Assembly: GCA_041605955.1 (NCBI GenBank)
Contig: JBFIXI010000023.1
Coordinates: forward strand, 1 to 51,696
DNA length: 51,696 bases
DNA from: JAHEJX01 sp041605955
GTDB lineage: Bacteria > Actinomycetota > Acidimicrobiia > Spongiisociales > UBA5794
Direction: 5' to 3'
Shown in pieces: positions 1-8,639 of the stretch. Numbering within the stretch: position 1 is the stretch's first letter; each line of letters starts with the position of its first letter. Under the pieces are notes generated by a model. The model saw only the letters and a list, made by a program, of their open reading frames with translations, had not been told where the DNA came from and ran no database searches. Both the position numbers and the translations under genes were made by a program.

Positions 1-271
1 CTTGTTTTCGTGCCCGCGTCTGCGACCGGCGCAGCCGGTCGATCGCCTTACGCCGCGCCGCAGTGGTAAGCCATGCCGCCGGGTTGCGCGGGACGCCCGC
101 CTGGGGCCAATTGACCAAAGCCGCCGCGATTGCCTCTTGGACTGCGTCTTCGGCCAGCTCGAAGTCGCCGGTCTGGCGGATGAGCGTGGCCAGGACGCGC
201 CCGTACTCATCACGAAAGACCCGGTCGAGGGCGCGGCCCGGGTCGTTCAGCTCGGCTGGTTGTTCTCCCAA
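1..271 (-). CDS. RNA polymerase sigma factor, ECF family (C-terminal part outside window)
   Basis: This is the N-terminal ~90 residues of an ECF sigma factor reading leftward out of the window. The region-2 helices are recognisable: RVFRDEYGRVLATLIRQTGD, then ELAEDAVQEA, then NPAAWLTTAARRKAIDRLRR. The '..PxNPxAWLxTAARRKAIDRLRR' form is typical of the large ECF group with a C-terminal TPR-like extension (SigJ/ECF42-like), whose genes usually sit beside a DGPF/YCII protein, as here. No ATG is available near the front. A TTG at 271, overlapping the end of the YCII gene by 25 bases, is the best start I can see and is tentative. The overlap suggests translational coupling with the upstream YCII gene. 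The family call is firm; the subgroup is inferred from the neighbour. Confidence 0.85.
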   Translation of the reverse strand, partial: MGEQPAELNDPGRALDRVFRDEYGRVLATLIRQTGDFELAEDAVQEAIAAALVNWPQAGVPRNPAAWLTTAARRKAIDRLRRSQTRARKQ

Positions 272-612
272 TCCCACACCGGTCGCACTTCGACAGAGCC
301 GTACTTGGAGCCGGGGAGTCGGGCGGCGATGGCGATCGCCTCATCGAGGTCGGCGGCCTCGACCATGTAGAAGCCTCCCAACTGCTCGCGGGTCTCAGCG
401 AACGGGCCATCGGTCGTGATCGTCTCGCCGTTACGGACCCGCACCGTGGTGGCAGTCGACGTCGCATCGAGCGCTTCTCCGCCCAGGTGAGCACCCGATT
501 CGGCAAGGGACTTGGTGAACTCCATGTACTCCTGCATGACGAGCTGCTGTTGCTCAGGGGTGGCATCCGCTTGAGCCGATTCGTCCCCGTAGATCAACAG
601 TGCGTATTTCAT
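247..612 (-). CDS. YCII/DGPF-domain protein, partner of ECF sigma factor
   Basis: This 121-residue protein starts MKYALLIYGDE and contains DGPFAETREQLGGFYMVEA near residue 65-83, the motif that names the DGPF (YCII-related) family. The fold is a ferredoxin-like dimer. Biochemical function is unsettled; family members are routinely encoded next to ECF42-type sigma factors and are thought to belong to the same regulatory module. The ATG at 612 is chosen because the conserved strand begins at it; an upstream in-frame ATG would add an unrelated arginine-rich leader. The downstream sigma-factor gene overlaps its 3' end, so the two form one operon. Confidence 0.9.
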   Translation of the reverse strand: MKYALLIYGDESAQADATPEQQQLVMQEYMEFTKSLAESGAHLGGEALDATSTATTVRVRNGETITTDGPFAETREQLGGFYMVEAADLDEAIAIAARLPGSKYGSVEVRPVWDWENNQPS

Positions 613-710
613 CACCGCTCCTCTCCCCGGCGCGCCCGGTTGGCGCCGCTCTACGATACGACGCACGGCTGCGGTCGTTTCGACACTGCATCGCAGCCTA
701 TCCTCACATC

Positions 711-2477
711 ATGAGCGACTACCGCCCGCCGCTGCGGGAACTCAAGTTCGTGCTGGAGAGCACCGCCAACCTCGACGAGATCATCTCGTACCCCGTCTTC
801 GACCATGTCGACAAGGATGTCGCCCTGGGCGCACTCGACGAGGCGGGCCGGTTCTTCTCCGAGGTCGTGGCTCCCACCAATCGCGACGGGGACTTGATCG
901 GCTCGGTTCGCAACGCCGATGGCAGTGTCGCCGCCCCCGAATCGTTCAAGAAGGCTTACGAGCAATATGTCGCCGCCGGATGGGGCGCCGTCAAGTCACC
1001 GATCGAACACGGCGGACACGGGTTCCCCGGAGTGATCGGACTGGCGATTCTCGAGATGATGACTTCGGCCAATATGGCGTTCTCGCTGTGCCCGATGCTC
1101 ACCTCGAGCGCCATCTTGGCAATCAACGAGCACGGATCGGATGAGCAGAAGGCGCTGTATCTCGCCAAGCTGATCTCCGGTGAATGGACCGGAACCATGG
1201 TCCTCACGGAGCCGGAAGCCGGCTCCGACGTCGGGGCGCTGCGTACCAAAGCCGAGCCCAACGACGACGGGAGTTGGGCCATCACCGGCACCAAGATCTT
1301 CATCACATGGGGCGAGCACGACATGGCCGAAAACATCGTGCATCTCGTGCTGGCGCGCACCCCCGGAGCCCCGCCCGGAACGAAGGGCATCAGCCTGTTC
1401 ATCGTGCCCAAGTTCATCCCCGACGCGTCCGGTGCCCCCGGCGCGCCCAATGCGCTGCACTGCGTGTCGATCGAGCACAAGCTCGGCATCCACGGCAGCC
1501 CGACCTGTGTCATGGCCTTTGAAGGCGCGACCGGCTGGATGGTCGGCGAGGAGAACGCCGGCATGCGGGCGATGTTCACGATGATGAACGATGCCCGCAT
1601 CCACGTTGGTCTCGAAGGTGTCGGGCTCGCAGAACGGTCCTATCAGCAGGCGCTCGCCTTCGCCACCACCCGGCACCAGGGCCGCGCCATCGGCACCGCA
1701 CCGCCGGCTACGTCGCCGATCATCGAACATCCGGATGTACGCCGCATGCTCCTCACGATGCGGGCCTACATCGAAGGCGGGCGAGCGCTTCTCTACGACA
1801 ACGCAGCCGCCATCGACCGCAGCCACCACCATCCGGACGAGTCCCAGCGCGAGCTGGCGGAAGAGCGGGCGGCGCTGCTGACCCCGGTCGGCAAGGCTTT
1901 CGCCACCGATCTCGGCGTCGAGGTGACGTCACTGGGAATCCAGATCCACGGCGGCATGGGCTACGTGGAGGAGACCGGAGCCGCCCAACACTTTCGCGAC
2001 GTGCGAATCGCCCCGATATACGAGGGAACCAATGGGATTCAGGCGATCGATCTGGTGATGCGCAAGCTGCCGTTGCGCGGCGGGGAGGCGGTGCGCGCCT
2101 ACGTCGACGAGATCCGCGCCGCCGATAGCGAGCTGCGCGCTGCCGGGCTCGACTCCATGGCAGATCGGCTGGCGACTGCGGCGGCCGCCCTGACGGCGGC
2201 CACCGAATATCTTCTGGCGTGCGACGACCCCAATGACGTATTGGCGGCAGCTACGCCTTACTGCCGGTTGTTCGGGCTCGTGGCATGCGGTTACTACCTC
2301 GCCCGTCAGGCGGTGATCGCCGCAGCCACCGCGGAAGAGGACGAGTGCATGGCCGCCAAGCTGGCTGTGGCTGGCTTCTACACGGAGCAACTCTTGCCGC
2401 AAGCCTCCGGGCTGGTGCCCGCCGTCGAGGCGGGGGCCGAGCCGCTGTTCACCGTCGACCTGGCGTCCTCTGCGTAA
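711..2477 (+). CDS. Acyl-CoA dehydrogenase (long FadE5-like form)
   Basis: This 588-residue FAD enzyme would catalyse the alpha,beta-dehydrogenation of acyl-CoA, the first step of beta-oxidation, passing electrons to ETF. Residues 1-45 resemble the short N-terminal helix domain of the long acyl-CoA dehydrogenases. TEPEAGSDVGALRTKA (about 165-180) is the FAD/substrate segment, and IEHKLGIHGSPTCVMAFE follows. GGMGYVEETGAAQHFRDVRI precedes IYEGTNGIQAIDL, whose Glu is the expected catalytic base. A C-terminal helical extension of about 130 residues fits the ~600-residue FadE5 class rather than the ~380-residue short class. The start at 711 gives MSDYRPPLRELKFVL, the usual beginning. A YihY gene follows after 6 bases. 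The EtfD-like protein at 38.3-40.5 kb is a plausible downstream electron acceptor via ETF. Confidence 0.93.
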   Translation: MSDYRPPLRELKFVLESTANLDEIISYPVFDHVDKDVALGALDEAGRFFSEVVAPTNRDGDLIGSVRNADGSVAAPESFKKAYEQYVAAGWGAVKSPIEHGGHGFPGVIGLAILEMMTSANMAFSLCPMLTSSAILAINEHGSDEQKALYLAKLISGEWTGTMVLTEPEAGSDVGALRTKAEPNDDGSWAITGTKIFITWGEHDMAENIVHLVLARTPGAPPGTKGISLFIVPKFIPDASGAPGAPNALHCVSIEHKLGIHGSPTCVMAFEGATGWMVGEENAGMRAMFTMMNDARIHVGLEGVGLAERSYQQALAFATTRHQGRAIGTAPPATSPIIEHPDVRRMLLTMRAYIEGGRALLYDNAAAIDRSHHHPDESQRELAEERAALLTPVGKAFATDLGVEVTSLGIQIHGGMGYVEETGAAQHFRDVRIAPIYEGTNGIQAIDLVMRKLPLRGGEAVRAYVDEIRAADSELRAAGLDSMADRLATAAAALTAATEYLLACDDPNDVLAAATPYCRLFGLVACGYYLARQAVIAAATAEEDECMAAKLAVAGFYTEQLLPQASGLVPAVEAGAEPLFTVDLASSA

Positions 2478-2483
2478 CGTCTC

Positions 2484-3503
2484 GTGGAGAGCCTGCGCCG
2501 CTTCTTCACCTGGGCGCTCGGCGGGCTGGCGGTTGGGGTAGCCGCTAGGGCGTTCACCAGGACGCGTCGCCAACCCGAGACGGCGGGCACCGCTCCGGTA
2601 CCCGCCCCAACGACGACTCCGACACCACTCGCCCCGCTGGCGACGACTCGCCGCGACGACCCAATTGAGGCCTTGACGGCGCGGGTACACACCGGCATGG
2701 CAATCGGTCGGGTGCTCATCGCACGGCTCAAGGCGCATACGACGACGGTCATCGCCGGCAGCCTCGCCTACTACGCCCTCCTCGCCGTCTTCCCGGCGGC
2801 GATCGCGGCGATTTCGATCTACGGCCTGGTGGCCGACCCGGCGGACCTGACTGCGCTGATCGAATCGCTGGCGGAGCGCCTCCCGGACACCACCGCCCGG
2901 GTCATCAGCGACGAGCTGCTCCAAATCGTCACCGCCGACGACGCCGGCCTCGGGATCGCCACCGCCATCGGTATTGCCGCCGCGCTGTGGTCGGCGTCGG
3001 CGGGCGTCAAGATCCTCATCACCGGGGTCAACCTGGCTTATGGAGAACGCGAAACGCGGCCCTACTGGTTGCTACGCGGCTTGGCGCTGACACTCACGCT
3101 CGGAATCATCTCCGGCTTGGTGGTCGTCGTGGCCGGCGTCGCTGTGCTGCCCACTCTGGTCGACCACGCGTTGACCGATCCGATTCGCTGGCCGGCCCTG
3201 TTCGTCTTCGTCGTGGCCGGACTGGCGGCGCTCTATCGCATCGCTCCCTCTGATGCGCTCGGACGCAATCACCCGATCTGGCAGGGTGCGCTGGCGGCTG
3301 CACTGTTCTGGCTGGCCGCCACGGCGGCCTTCTCGGCAGCGGTCACGGCGTTCGGTCGCTTCAGCGCTACCTACGGTGCCCTGGCCGGAGTGGTCGTGTT
3401 GCTGATCTGGTTCTTCCTGTCCGGGCTGATCGTGCTCCTCGGAGCCGAGTTCAATGCCGTTATCGAAACCCGCCGCCAGCGCCCGGCTATCGCGACAGAT
3501 TGA
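2484..3503 (+). CDS. YihY/BrkB-family inner-membrane protein
   Basis: This integral membrane protein has about six hydrophobic segments after an 85-residue hydrophilic, Pro/Thr-rich N-terminus. Family landmarks are HTTTVIAGSLAYYALLAVFP at the start of the membrane part, a central LWSASAGVKILITGVNLAYG, and the C-terminal AFGRFSATYGALAGVVVLLIWF...GAEFNAV. The family (formerly mis-annotated as ribonuclease BN) is of unknown transport or envelope role. The start is a GTG at 2484, six bases after the acyl-CoA dehydrogenase stop, so co-transcription is likely. An ATG at 2697 just before the conserved part is an alternative. The 3' end overlaps the convergent lipoprotein gene by 17 bases. Confidence 0.88.
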   Translation: MESLRRFFTWALGGLAVGVAARAFTRTRRQPETAGTAPVPAPTTTPTPLAPLATTRRDDPIEALTARVHTGMAIGRVLIARLKAHTTTVIAGSLAYYALLAVFPAAIAAISIYGLVADPADLTALIESLAERLPDTTARVISDELLQIVTADDAGLGIATAIGIAAALWSASAGVKILITGVNLAYGERETRPYWLLRGLALTLTLGIISGLVVVVAGVAVLPTLVDHALTDPIRWPALFVFVVAGLAALYRIAPSDALGRNHPIWQGALAAALFWLAATAAFSAAVTAFGRFSATYGALAGVVVLLIWFFLSGLIVLLGAEFNAVIETRRQRPAIATD

Positions 3504-6228
3504 GCAGCTCGCCATCCTCCAGCAGCTCGATGAGGAACTGGTCCGGCGTGCTGAACAGTATCTCCCGACTGCACTCGGCCGGATCCCCGATGTCGCCGGG
3601 CACCTCGACGACCACGAAGGGTCGCGCGGCGTAGCCGATGTCCGGTGTCAGTAAGGGGTCGGTGAGCACTTCGACCGCCACCACGCTGCCGCCGGCCTGA
3701 GCAGGGCAGACCACCCGCTCGACGAGGCGAGCCCGGGCCAGAACATCGCGCGGTATCGGCAAGGCACGCACCGGCGGAGGGACGTGCCGCAGTCCAATCT
3801 CGAGAGAACGAGCCTGCTTGATCACGAGCCGGGCCGGATTGGTCGCCGGATTGGCCCGCAGCGCCGGCCAGCCGGCATCCATCTCCTTGAACTCGAAGTC
3901 GAGCGTCAACGTCTCGATGCGCTGGGCCGCCGGGAGGGATGCGTTGACCCGCTCTCGCCACAGCACTGCTACCCGTTCCGCCTGCCCGAACAGCTCGATG
4001 ACCTGCCAGTCCTCCAGCACCCGCTCACCGGGTGACACGAGGTTGGACGCATCGATCCGGGAGATCTCCGCTCGGCCGGCTCCCTGTCGACGAACCGTCA
4101 GTACCTCCGGTAGGGCTCCTAGGGCCGGGTCCGGATTCGTCACCGAGACTGGACCGTCCTGCACGTTGACGAGCATCTCGACATCGTCACCACCCGGCAG
4201 GATCGTGAACGTGAGCACGCCGTTGCCCAGCTCGAGCTCATCGTCGAAACGGGCATGCACCAGGATCGCCATCGCCCCACTGCGGTGGTCGACCCCCTCG
4301 CGCCGCCGCTCCTCGAAGGCGGCGAAGTTCCAGTATGAGGCCCACGTCCGCTTCACGGCCCACTCGATCGACTTGATCTGATCGGCATCATCGAGCTGGA
4401 TGTCGGGGCGGAAGAATCCGGTGTTCGAGTCGTAGAGACCGGCGCCGTTGAAGCCTTCGATATCCTCGACGGTGGACGACGAGCGGAATCGCAGCCCCTG
4501 ACTCAATGCGTAATGTCCGTAAGCGGCCTCCAGTTCGCTGGTGATGTGGCGTAGAGCCGCTCGATCCATGGCGATGCTCTGCAAGTACTCTTGGAACCCG
4601 CCGGCGATGAGCACATCACCGAGCGGTGTCCCTGCGGGATGGGCGGCCGCGAAGGCTGCCGCGAACTCGCGATCCGCCTCCTCCGTGTAAAAGGCGGCAA
4701 ACGCATCCGGGCCCTCGAGCAGGAGATAGCGCGTCCGCGCTGATTCGCGGAAGCTGTTGTCGGCCAACACCGCGTCGAGCACGTCACCGACCTTGGCAAC
4801 ATGTTCGAGGTAGGGACGCACGGTGATGGCCTGCGGGCTGTCCGGCAAGCTGATGGCTCCGGCGTCCTTGAGATTGAGAAACCCGGCTGCCTTGCCCCCA
4901 ATAACCGGCCGCCACCTCGCAAGGTCGTCTTCCGTGGCGACACCGCCGACCAATCCCAAGTCGACCACGTGAGGGAGTGAGTCCGCGTCAACCGGCGGGA
5001 CGGCAACCGGCACGACCGAGTTGAGTTGCGTCCAAGTCCTGTACTGCTGCTCGGTGATCAAGACGATCTCGAGGCCCGAGCCGGCGCCGGCGCGCACGAT
5101 CGCAGGCGCCCGCACCCGGGCGGCCTGCTGAATCCCTGCGTTCTGGAGGATTCCGGCTTGGGACGCGTTCGGGATCCCCCGATTGCGCGCCAGCAGATTC
5201 ACATGGGCCAGAGGGGTCTGCGGCGCCGACGAGATCAATGCTCGACCCGGTGGCAGCCAGTCCGGCACATTCTCGACGAGGAGGATGTCGTTCTCGCCCG
5301 CGTCGCTGATGTCCTTGCCGCCCGGCCCGATGATGAACAAGCGACCGGCGGCGATCCCCTCGTTGTATATCGCCACCGTGCCCGGCTCGACGAGCTCGCG
5401 GTACCGCACAATCCGGTCGTGAAACGGCAACGCCGCTGCCGCCATCGCCTGGGCGATCCGCTCCTGTTCCGGTGACCGCACGACCCACTCGAGAGCTTCG
5501 CCGATCTCGGCGGGCACCGATGCCGCCACGTTCCGAAAGAACTCGGCTACCTCATCAGGCGTCGGATCGTCGTGGTACTCCAGCTCGATCACCCAACGGG
5601 GCCCGGAGCCGCCCGCCGACGTCGGGAAGTAGGCGAGCGATCCCAGGCCGTAGACGCGAGGCTCGACATTGAGTGCCAGGTCGTAGAAGTGGTCCGAATA
5701 GAGCCGGTTGCCCACCGACTGGCTAGCGACGAACTTCAAATCGAACGGCAGCTCCCCCGGTGGCAGGACTCGCGCCCAGTCGTAGATCGCAGCAACCGTT
5801 TCGAACCGGCGCCCCTGGATGGGCTCGAACCCGCCCACCGTGTCGGCGCCGTTGAGGAGTCGGAACCAATACCACTCGTCATGGAGGGTATAGAAGTTGC
5901 TGTCCATCCAGCTGATCGCCGGAGAAAACGTCATGTCGGCAATGGAGAACTTGACGACCGACTGGCCCGAAACTCCGGTGCGGGCCAACGCGAAGAACTC
6001 CGGGATCGATCGGATGATCGGCACGGAATGGTCGTTGAAGCCATTGCCGTCGATGTATGTCGGGACCGGAACAGTCGGCCACGTCGACGGTGGAGGGTTC
6101 CCGGAGGTGGGGGGCCGGGTCGTCGAAGCCGGCGTGGTAGTGCTCGACGGCGTCGCCCCGAGGCAGGCCGCAGCCAACATGGCAATTGCCAGCACGAGCA
6201 AGCCGAGTTTGTGCCGGGTGGTGATCAT
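3487..6228 (-). CDS. Predicted lipoprotein with PEP/pyruvate-binding (PPDK/PPS N-terminal-like) domain
   Basis: This 913-residue protein begins with a lipoprotein signal (hydrophobic core, then LAAAC with Cys22) and a Ser/Thr/Pro-rich linker, so it is predicted to be exported and lipid-anchored. Residues 45-280 are unassigned. A swivel-like segment follows with a candidate phospho-His context, LAHVNLLARNRGIPNA (about 335-350). Then comes a region like the ATP-binding domain of pyruvate phosphate dikinase or PEP synthase: IGGKAAGFLNLKDAGA, later RFRSSSTVEDIEGFNGAG and SNTGFF. The order, swivel before ATP-grasp-like domain, is reversed relative to PPDK, and no PEP-binding TIM barrel is visible. 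ATP is not expected outside the cytoplasm, so catalysis there would be puzzling and the true role is unknown. It lies 47 bases downstream of the MscS gene, probably in one operon, and overlaps the YihY gene end. Confidence 0.75.
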   Translation of the reverse strand: MITTRHKLGLLVLAIAMLAAACLGATPSSTTTPASTTRPPTSGNPPPSTWPTVPVPTYIDGNGFNDHSVPIIRSIPEFFALARTGVSGQSVVKFSIADMTFSPAISWMDSNFYTLHDEWYWFRLLNGADTVGGFEPIQGRRFETVAAIYDWARVLPPGELPFDLKFVASQSVGNRLYSDHFYDLALNVEPRVYGLGSLAYFPTSAGGSGPRWVIELEYHDDPTPDEVAEFFRNVAASVPAEIGEALEWVVRSPEQERIAQAMAAAALPFHDRIVRYRELVEPGTVAIYNEGIAAGRLFIIGPGGKDISDAGENDILLVENVPDWLPPGRALISSAPQTPLAHVNLLARNRGIPNASQAGILQNAGIQQAARVRAPAIVRAGAGSGLEIVLITEQQYRTWTQLNSVVPVAVPPVDADSLPHVVDLGLVGGVATEDDLARWRPVIGGKAAGFLNLKDAGAISLPDSPQAITVRPYLEHVAKVGDVLDAVLADNSFRESARTRYLLLEGPDAFAAFYTEEADREFAAAFAAAHPAGTPLGDVLIAGGFQEYLQSIAMDRAALRHITSELEAAYGHYALSQGLRFRSSSTVEDIEGFNGAGLYDSNTGFFRPDIQLDDADQIKSIEWAVKRTWASYWNFAAFEERRREGVDHRSGAMAILVHARFDDELELGNGVLTFTILPGGDDVEMLVNVQDGPVSVTNPDPALGALPEVLTVRRQGAGRAEISRIDASNLVSPGERVLEDWQVIELFGQAERVAVLWRERVNASLPAAQRIETLTLDFEFKEMDAGWPALRANPATNPARLVIKQARSLEIGLRHVPPPVRALPIPRDVLARARLVERVVCPAQAGGSVVAVEVLTDPLLTPDIGYAARPFVVVEVPGDIGDPAECSREILFSTPDQFLIELLEDGELLNLSR

Positions 6229-6275
6229 TGCCCTCTAAGACGGGGTGGACGGCGCCGTAGTTCCCGCGCTTGGCG

Positions 6276-7220
6276 TCACGTCTCCGTCGGCGGGGTCCGA
6301 GGCGGGACCAGTTCCGGATGCACGATGCCCGGGTGTTGCCGGTCGCGACTCAGGATGGTGCGACTCGTCGGGTAGGCGAAGCGAATGGTGTCCTCACGGG
6401 CGATGACCCGCAACAGCTCCCGCCAGATCTCGTCGTGGATCGTGCGCCGCTGCCGCGCGTCGACCAGGATGCGGCCGTGGAGCATGATGCCGTACTGGAC
6501 CACTTCGACATAAACGATGGGGGCCAGCTCGCGAAATCGTATGAAGTACTTCCGAGTGGCATTGCGCAAGGCGGTCTCCGCCGGTGTCTTGGCGTCGCTG
6601 GAGGCGTGACGGCGCAGGATCCCGAGAAAGAGCTCCTCGGCGCGCTCCCAGTCCGACTCGAAGGTCACCGGCAACGTCAGCTCGTGCCAGATGTGGTGGA
6701 AGCCGTCCGTGTAATTGGCGAGTGGCTGGCGAAACAGCGTCGCGTTGGGAACATGCACGATCCGGCCGGTCGATTGGTCTCCGGAGACCCAGTTGCCGAT
6801 CTCCAGGACGGTGAACCGGAAGAGACGGATATCGATGACGTCGCCGCCGAGATCGCCGATCTCGATACGATCGCCCACGCGAAACGGGTGCCGCAGCAAG
6901 ATGTAGACCCAACCGGCGATGTTGATCACAACATCGGTGAGGGCGATGACCAGACCGGCCGCCACAAAGCCGAAGAACGTGGTTATTCCCTCGAGCGAAG
7001 GCACCCAGATGACGAGGAGGCCCACCAGAATGAGAAAGGCGGCGACGTAGGTGACGGCCTTGCGAGTGCGGTAGATGGCTTCGGCATCGTCGAGACGTTT
7101 GGTTGCCTCGCGCAGGATCAGCCAGCGCACCGCAAGGGTGACGGCGAACACCACCAGGGTGGCGACCGCCTTGTCAACCTCGTTGCCTTGCAGCCCCAGA
7201 CTCTGGAAGAACTCTGTCAC
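6276..7220 (-). CDS. Small-conductance mechanosensitive channel, MscS family
   Basis: This 314-residue membrane protein has two to three N-terminal transmembrane segments followed by the pore-lining helix and beta domain of MscS. The helix GITTFFGFVAAGLVIALTDV is followed by the conserved beta-domain start HPFRVGDRIEIGDLGGDV, then the family asparagine in VHVPNATLF. Such channels open under membrane tension and release solutes after hypo-osmotic shock. The start codon is GTG at 7220, placing a short amphipathic helix before TM1. The downstream lipoprotein gene begins 47 bases after the stop, so the two may be co-expressed. The helicase gene is divergent. Confidence 0.9.
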   Translation of the reverse strand: MTEFFQSLGLQGNEVDKAVATLVVFAVTLAVRWLILREATKRLDDAEAIYRTRKAVTYVAAFLILVGLLVIWVPSLEGITTFFGFVAAGLVIALTDVVINIAGWVYILLRHPFRVGDRIEIGDLGGDVIDIRLFRFTVLEIGNWVSGDQSTGRIVHVPNATLFRQPLANYTDGFHHIWHELTLPVTFESDWERAEELFLGILRRHASSDAKTPAETALRNATRKYFIRFRELAPIVYVEVVQYGIMLHGRILVDARQRRTIHDEIWRELLRVIAREDTIRFAYPTSRTILSRDRQHPGIVHPELVPPRTPPTET

Positions 7221-7397
7221 TCCGTGCTTGCACCTCCGGCCAGAGGGTAGCGCTGAGCAGGCTGCGGGGGCCCGCGGCCCGGTTGGCGGGAAAGCCCCAG
7301 GTACCGACTATTGTTGGCGCAGCTGCTCCCGGGCAGCCCCCGGTGGTCCGACTCCGCTTCTCGTGACCACCCCCCCGCCCGCTCACTGAGAGAGCCG

Positions 7398-8636
7398 ATG
7401 CTGGAAGCGACAACCGATACCACCTTCCTCGACCTGGGGATCGAGCGTGACTTGGTCGAGGCCCTCCACCGGGAGGGAATCGTCTCTCCCTTCCGCATTC
7501 AGGCGCTGGCGATCCCCGACGCTCTAGCCGGCTCCGACGTCACCGGGCGGGCCCAAACCGGCTCCGGCAAGACCCTGGCCTTCTGTCTTCCGATGGTTCA
7601 GCAATTGAAAGATGCCGAGCCCCATAGGCCCCGCGCCCTCATTCTGGTACCCACCCGAGAGCTGGCCAATCAGGTCACAGAGGTTCTGAAGTCGCTGGTG
7701 CGCGTGCGAGGCTTTCACATCGTGGCCGTATACGGCGGGGTGTCCATGCAGCGCCAGATCGAGCGCCTGCACAAAGGAGCCGAGATCGTGATCGCCACTC
7801 CTGGTCGGCTCATCGATCTGCTCGACCGCCGGGAGGTGTTCCTGAACGACGTCTCGATGGTGGTCATCGACGAAGCCGACCAGATGGCCGACATGGGCTT
7901 CCTGCCGCAGGTACGCCGCATAATGCGCGAGGTACCGCCCGACCATCAAACGATGCTCTACTCGGCAACTCTCGACGGCCAGGTGGGCACGTTGGTTCGC
8001 AAGTACATGCACGACCCCGTGCGCCACGAAGTGTCCACCGACACCAAGACGGTCGGCACCTCGGAGCACCGGTTCCTCCTCGTCCACTACATGGACAAGG
8101 TGAAGGTGGCTGCCGCCATCGCCGCAGGGAGTGCGCGCACGCTGGTGTTCACCCGCACCAAACACGGCTGCGATCGAGCGGCTCGGGAACTGCGCGCCGA
8201 AGGTGTCAACGCCTGGGCGATTCATGGCGATCTGCATCAGTCCAAGCGGCAGAAGGCGCTGGATGCTTTTGCCGACGGCTCGGCACCGGTGCTGGTTGCC
8301 ACCAACGTGGCGGCTCGCGGGCTTCACATCGACAACGTCGACACCGTGATCCACTTCGACCCACCCGACGATCCGAAGACCTACCTGCACCGGTCCGGCC
8401 GCACCGCCCGCGCCGGCGAGTCCGGCCTCGTCGTGACGCTCGTCGAGTGGGATCAGCTCAATGAGGTCCTGCGTATCCAGAAGCGCGCCGAGCTCAACGA
8501 GCCGGTGGTCAAGATGTTCTCCAACGATGAGCGGCTCGCCGATCTGGCGTCGTTCGTCCCGGACGCCGCCGATGCGCCGTTCAAGGAAGCGCCGCGCCGC
8601 CGACTGTCGGGCGGACGCCGCCGGCGACGGCTGTAG
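7398..8636 (+). CDS. DEAD-box ATP-dependent RNA helicase
   Basis: This 412-residue superfamily-2 helicase would unwind RNA duplexes during ribosome assembly or mRNA turnover. All core motifs are present in order: Q-motif phenylalanine and FRIQALAIP, AQTGSGKT (Walker A), PTRELANQ, TPGRLIDLL, VVIDEADQMADMGF (DEAD), YSATL, VFTRTKHG, ATNVAARGLHI and HRSGRTARAG. After the second RecA domain there is only a short tail ending in the basic GGRRRRRL, so it is a minimal helicase that may use the Arg-rich end to hold RNA. The ATG at 7398, preceded by GAGAGAG, is chosen over longer in-frame openings because homologues start just before the Q-motif. The 177-base leader from 7221 is GC-rich and may be structured; I could not name an element in it. 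Confidence 0.93.
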   Translation: MLEATTDTTFLDLGIERDLVEALHREGIVSPFRIQALAIPDALAGSDVTGRAQTGSGKTLAFCLPMVQQLKDAEPHRPRALILVPTRELANQVTEVLKSLVRVRGFHIVAVYGGVSMQRQIERLHKGAEIVIATPGRLIDLLDRREVFLNDVSMVVIDEADQMADMGFLPQVRRIMREVPPDHQTMLYSATLDGQVGTLVRKYMHDPVRHEVSTDTKTVGTSEHRFLLVHYMDKVKVAAAIAAGSARTLVFTRTKHGCDRAARELRAEGVNAWAIHGDLHQSKRQKALDAFADGSAPVLVATNVAARGLHIDNVDTVIHFDPPDDPKTYLHRSGRTARAGESGLVVTLVEWDQLNEVLRIQKRAELNEPVVKMFSNDERLADLASFVPDAADAPFKEAPRRRLSGGRRRRRL

Positions 8637-8639
8637 CCG

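Noticed and set aside
996..1832. Long open frames antisense to the acyl-CoA dehydrogenase and many other genes
   Set aside because: GC-rich coding DNA gives long antisense frames; they are rich in Arg, Gly and His and show no family motif.
7221..7397. Cold-shock-type leader or riboswitch before the DEAD-box helicase
   Set aside because: The region is GC-rich and can fold, but I could not match any known element.
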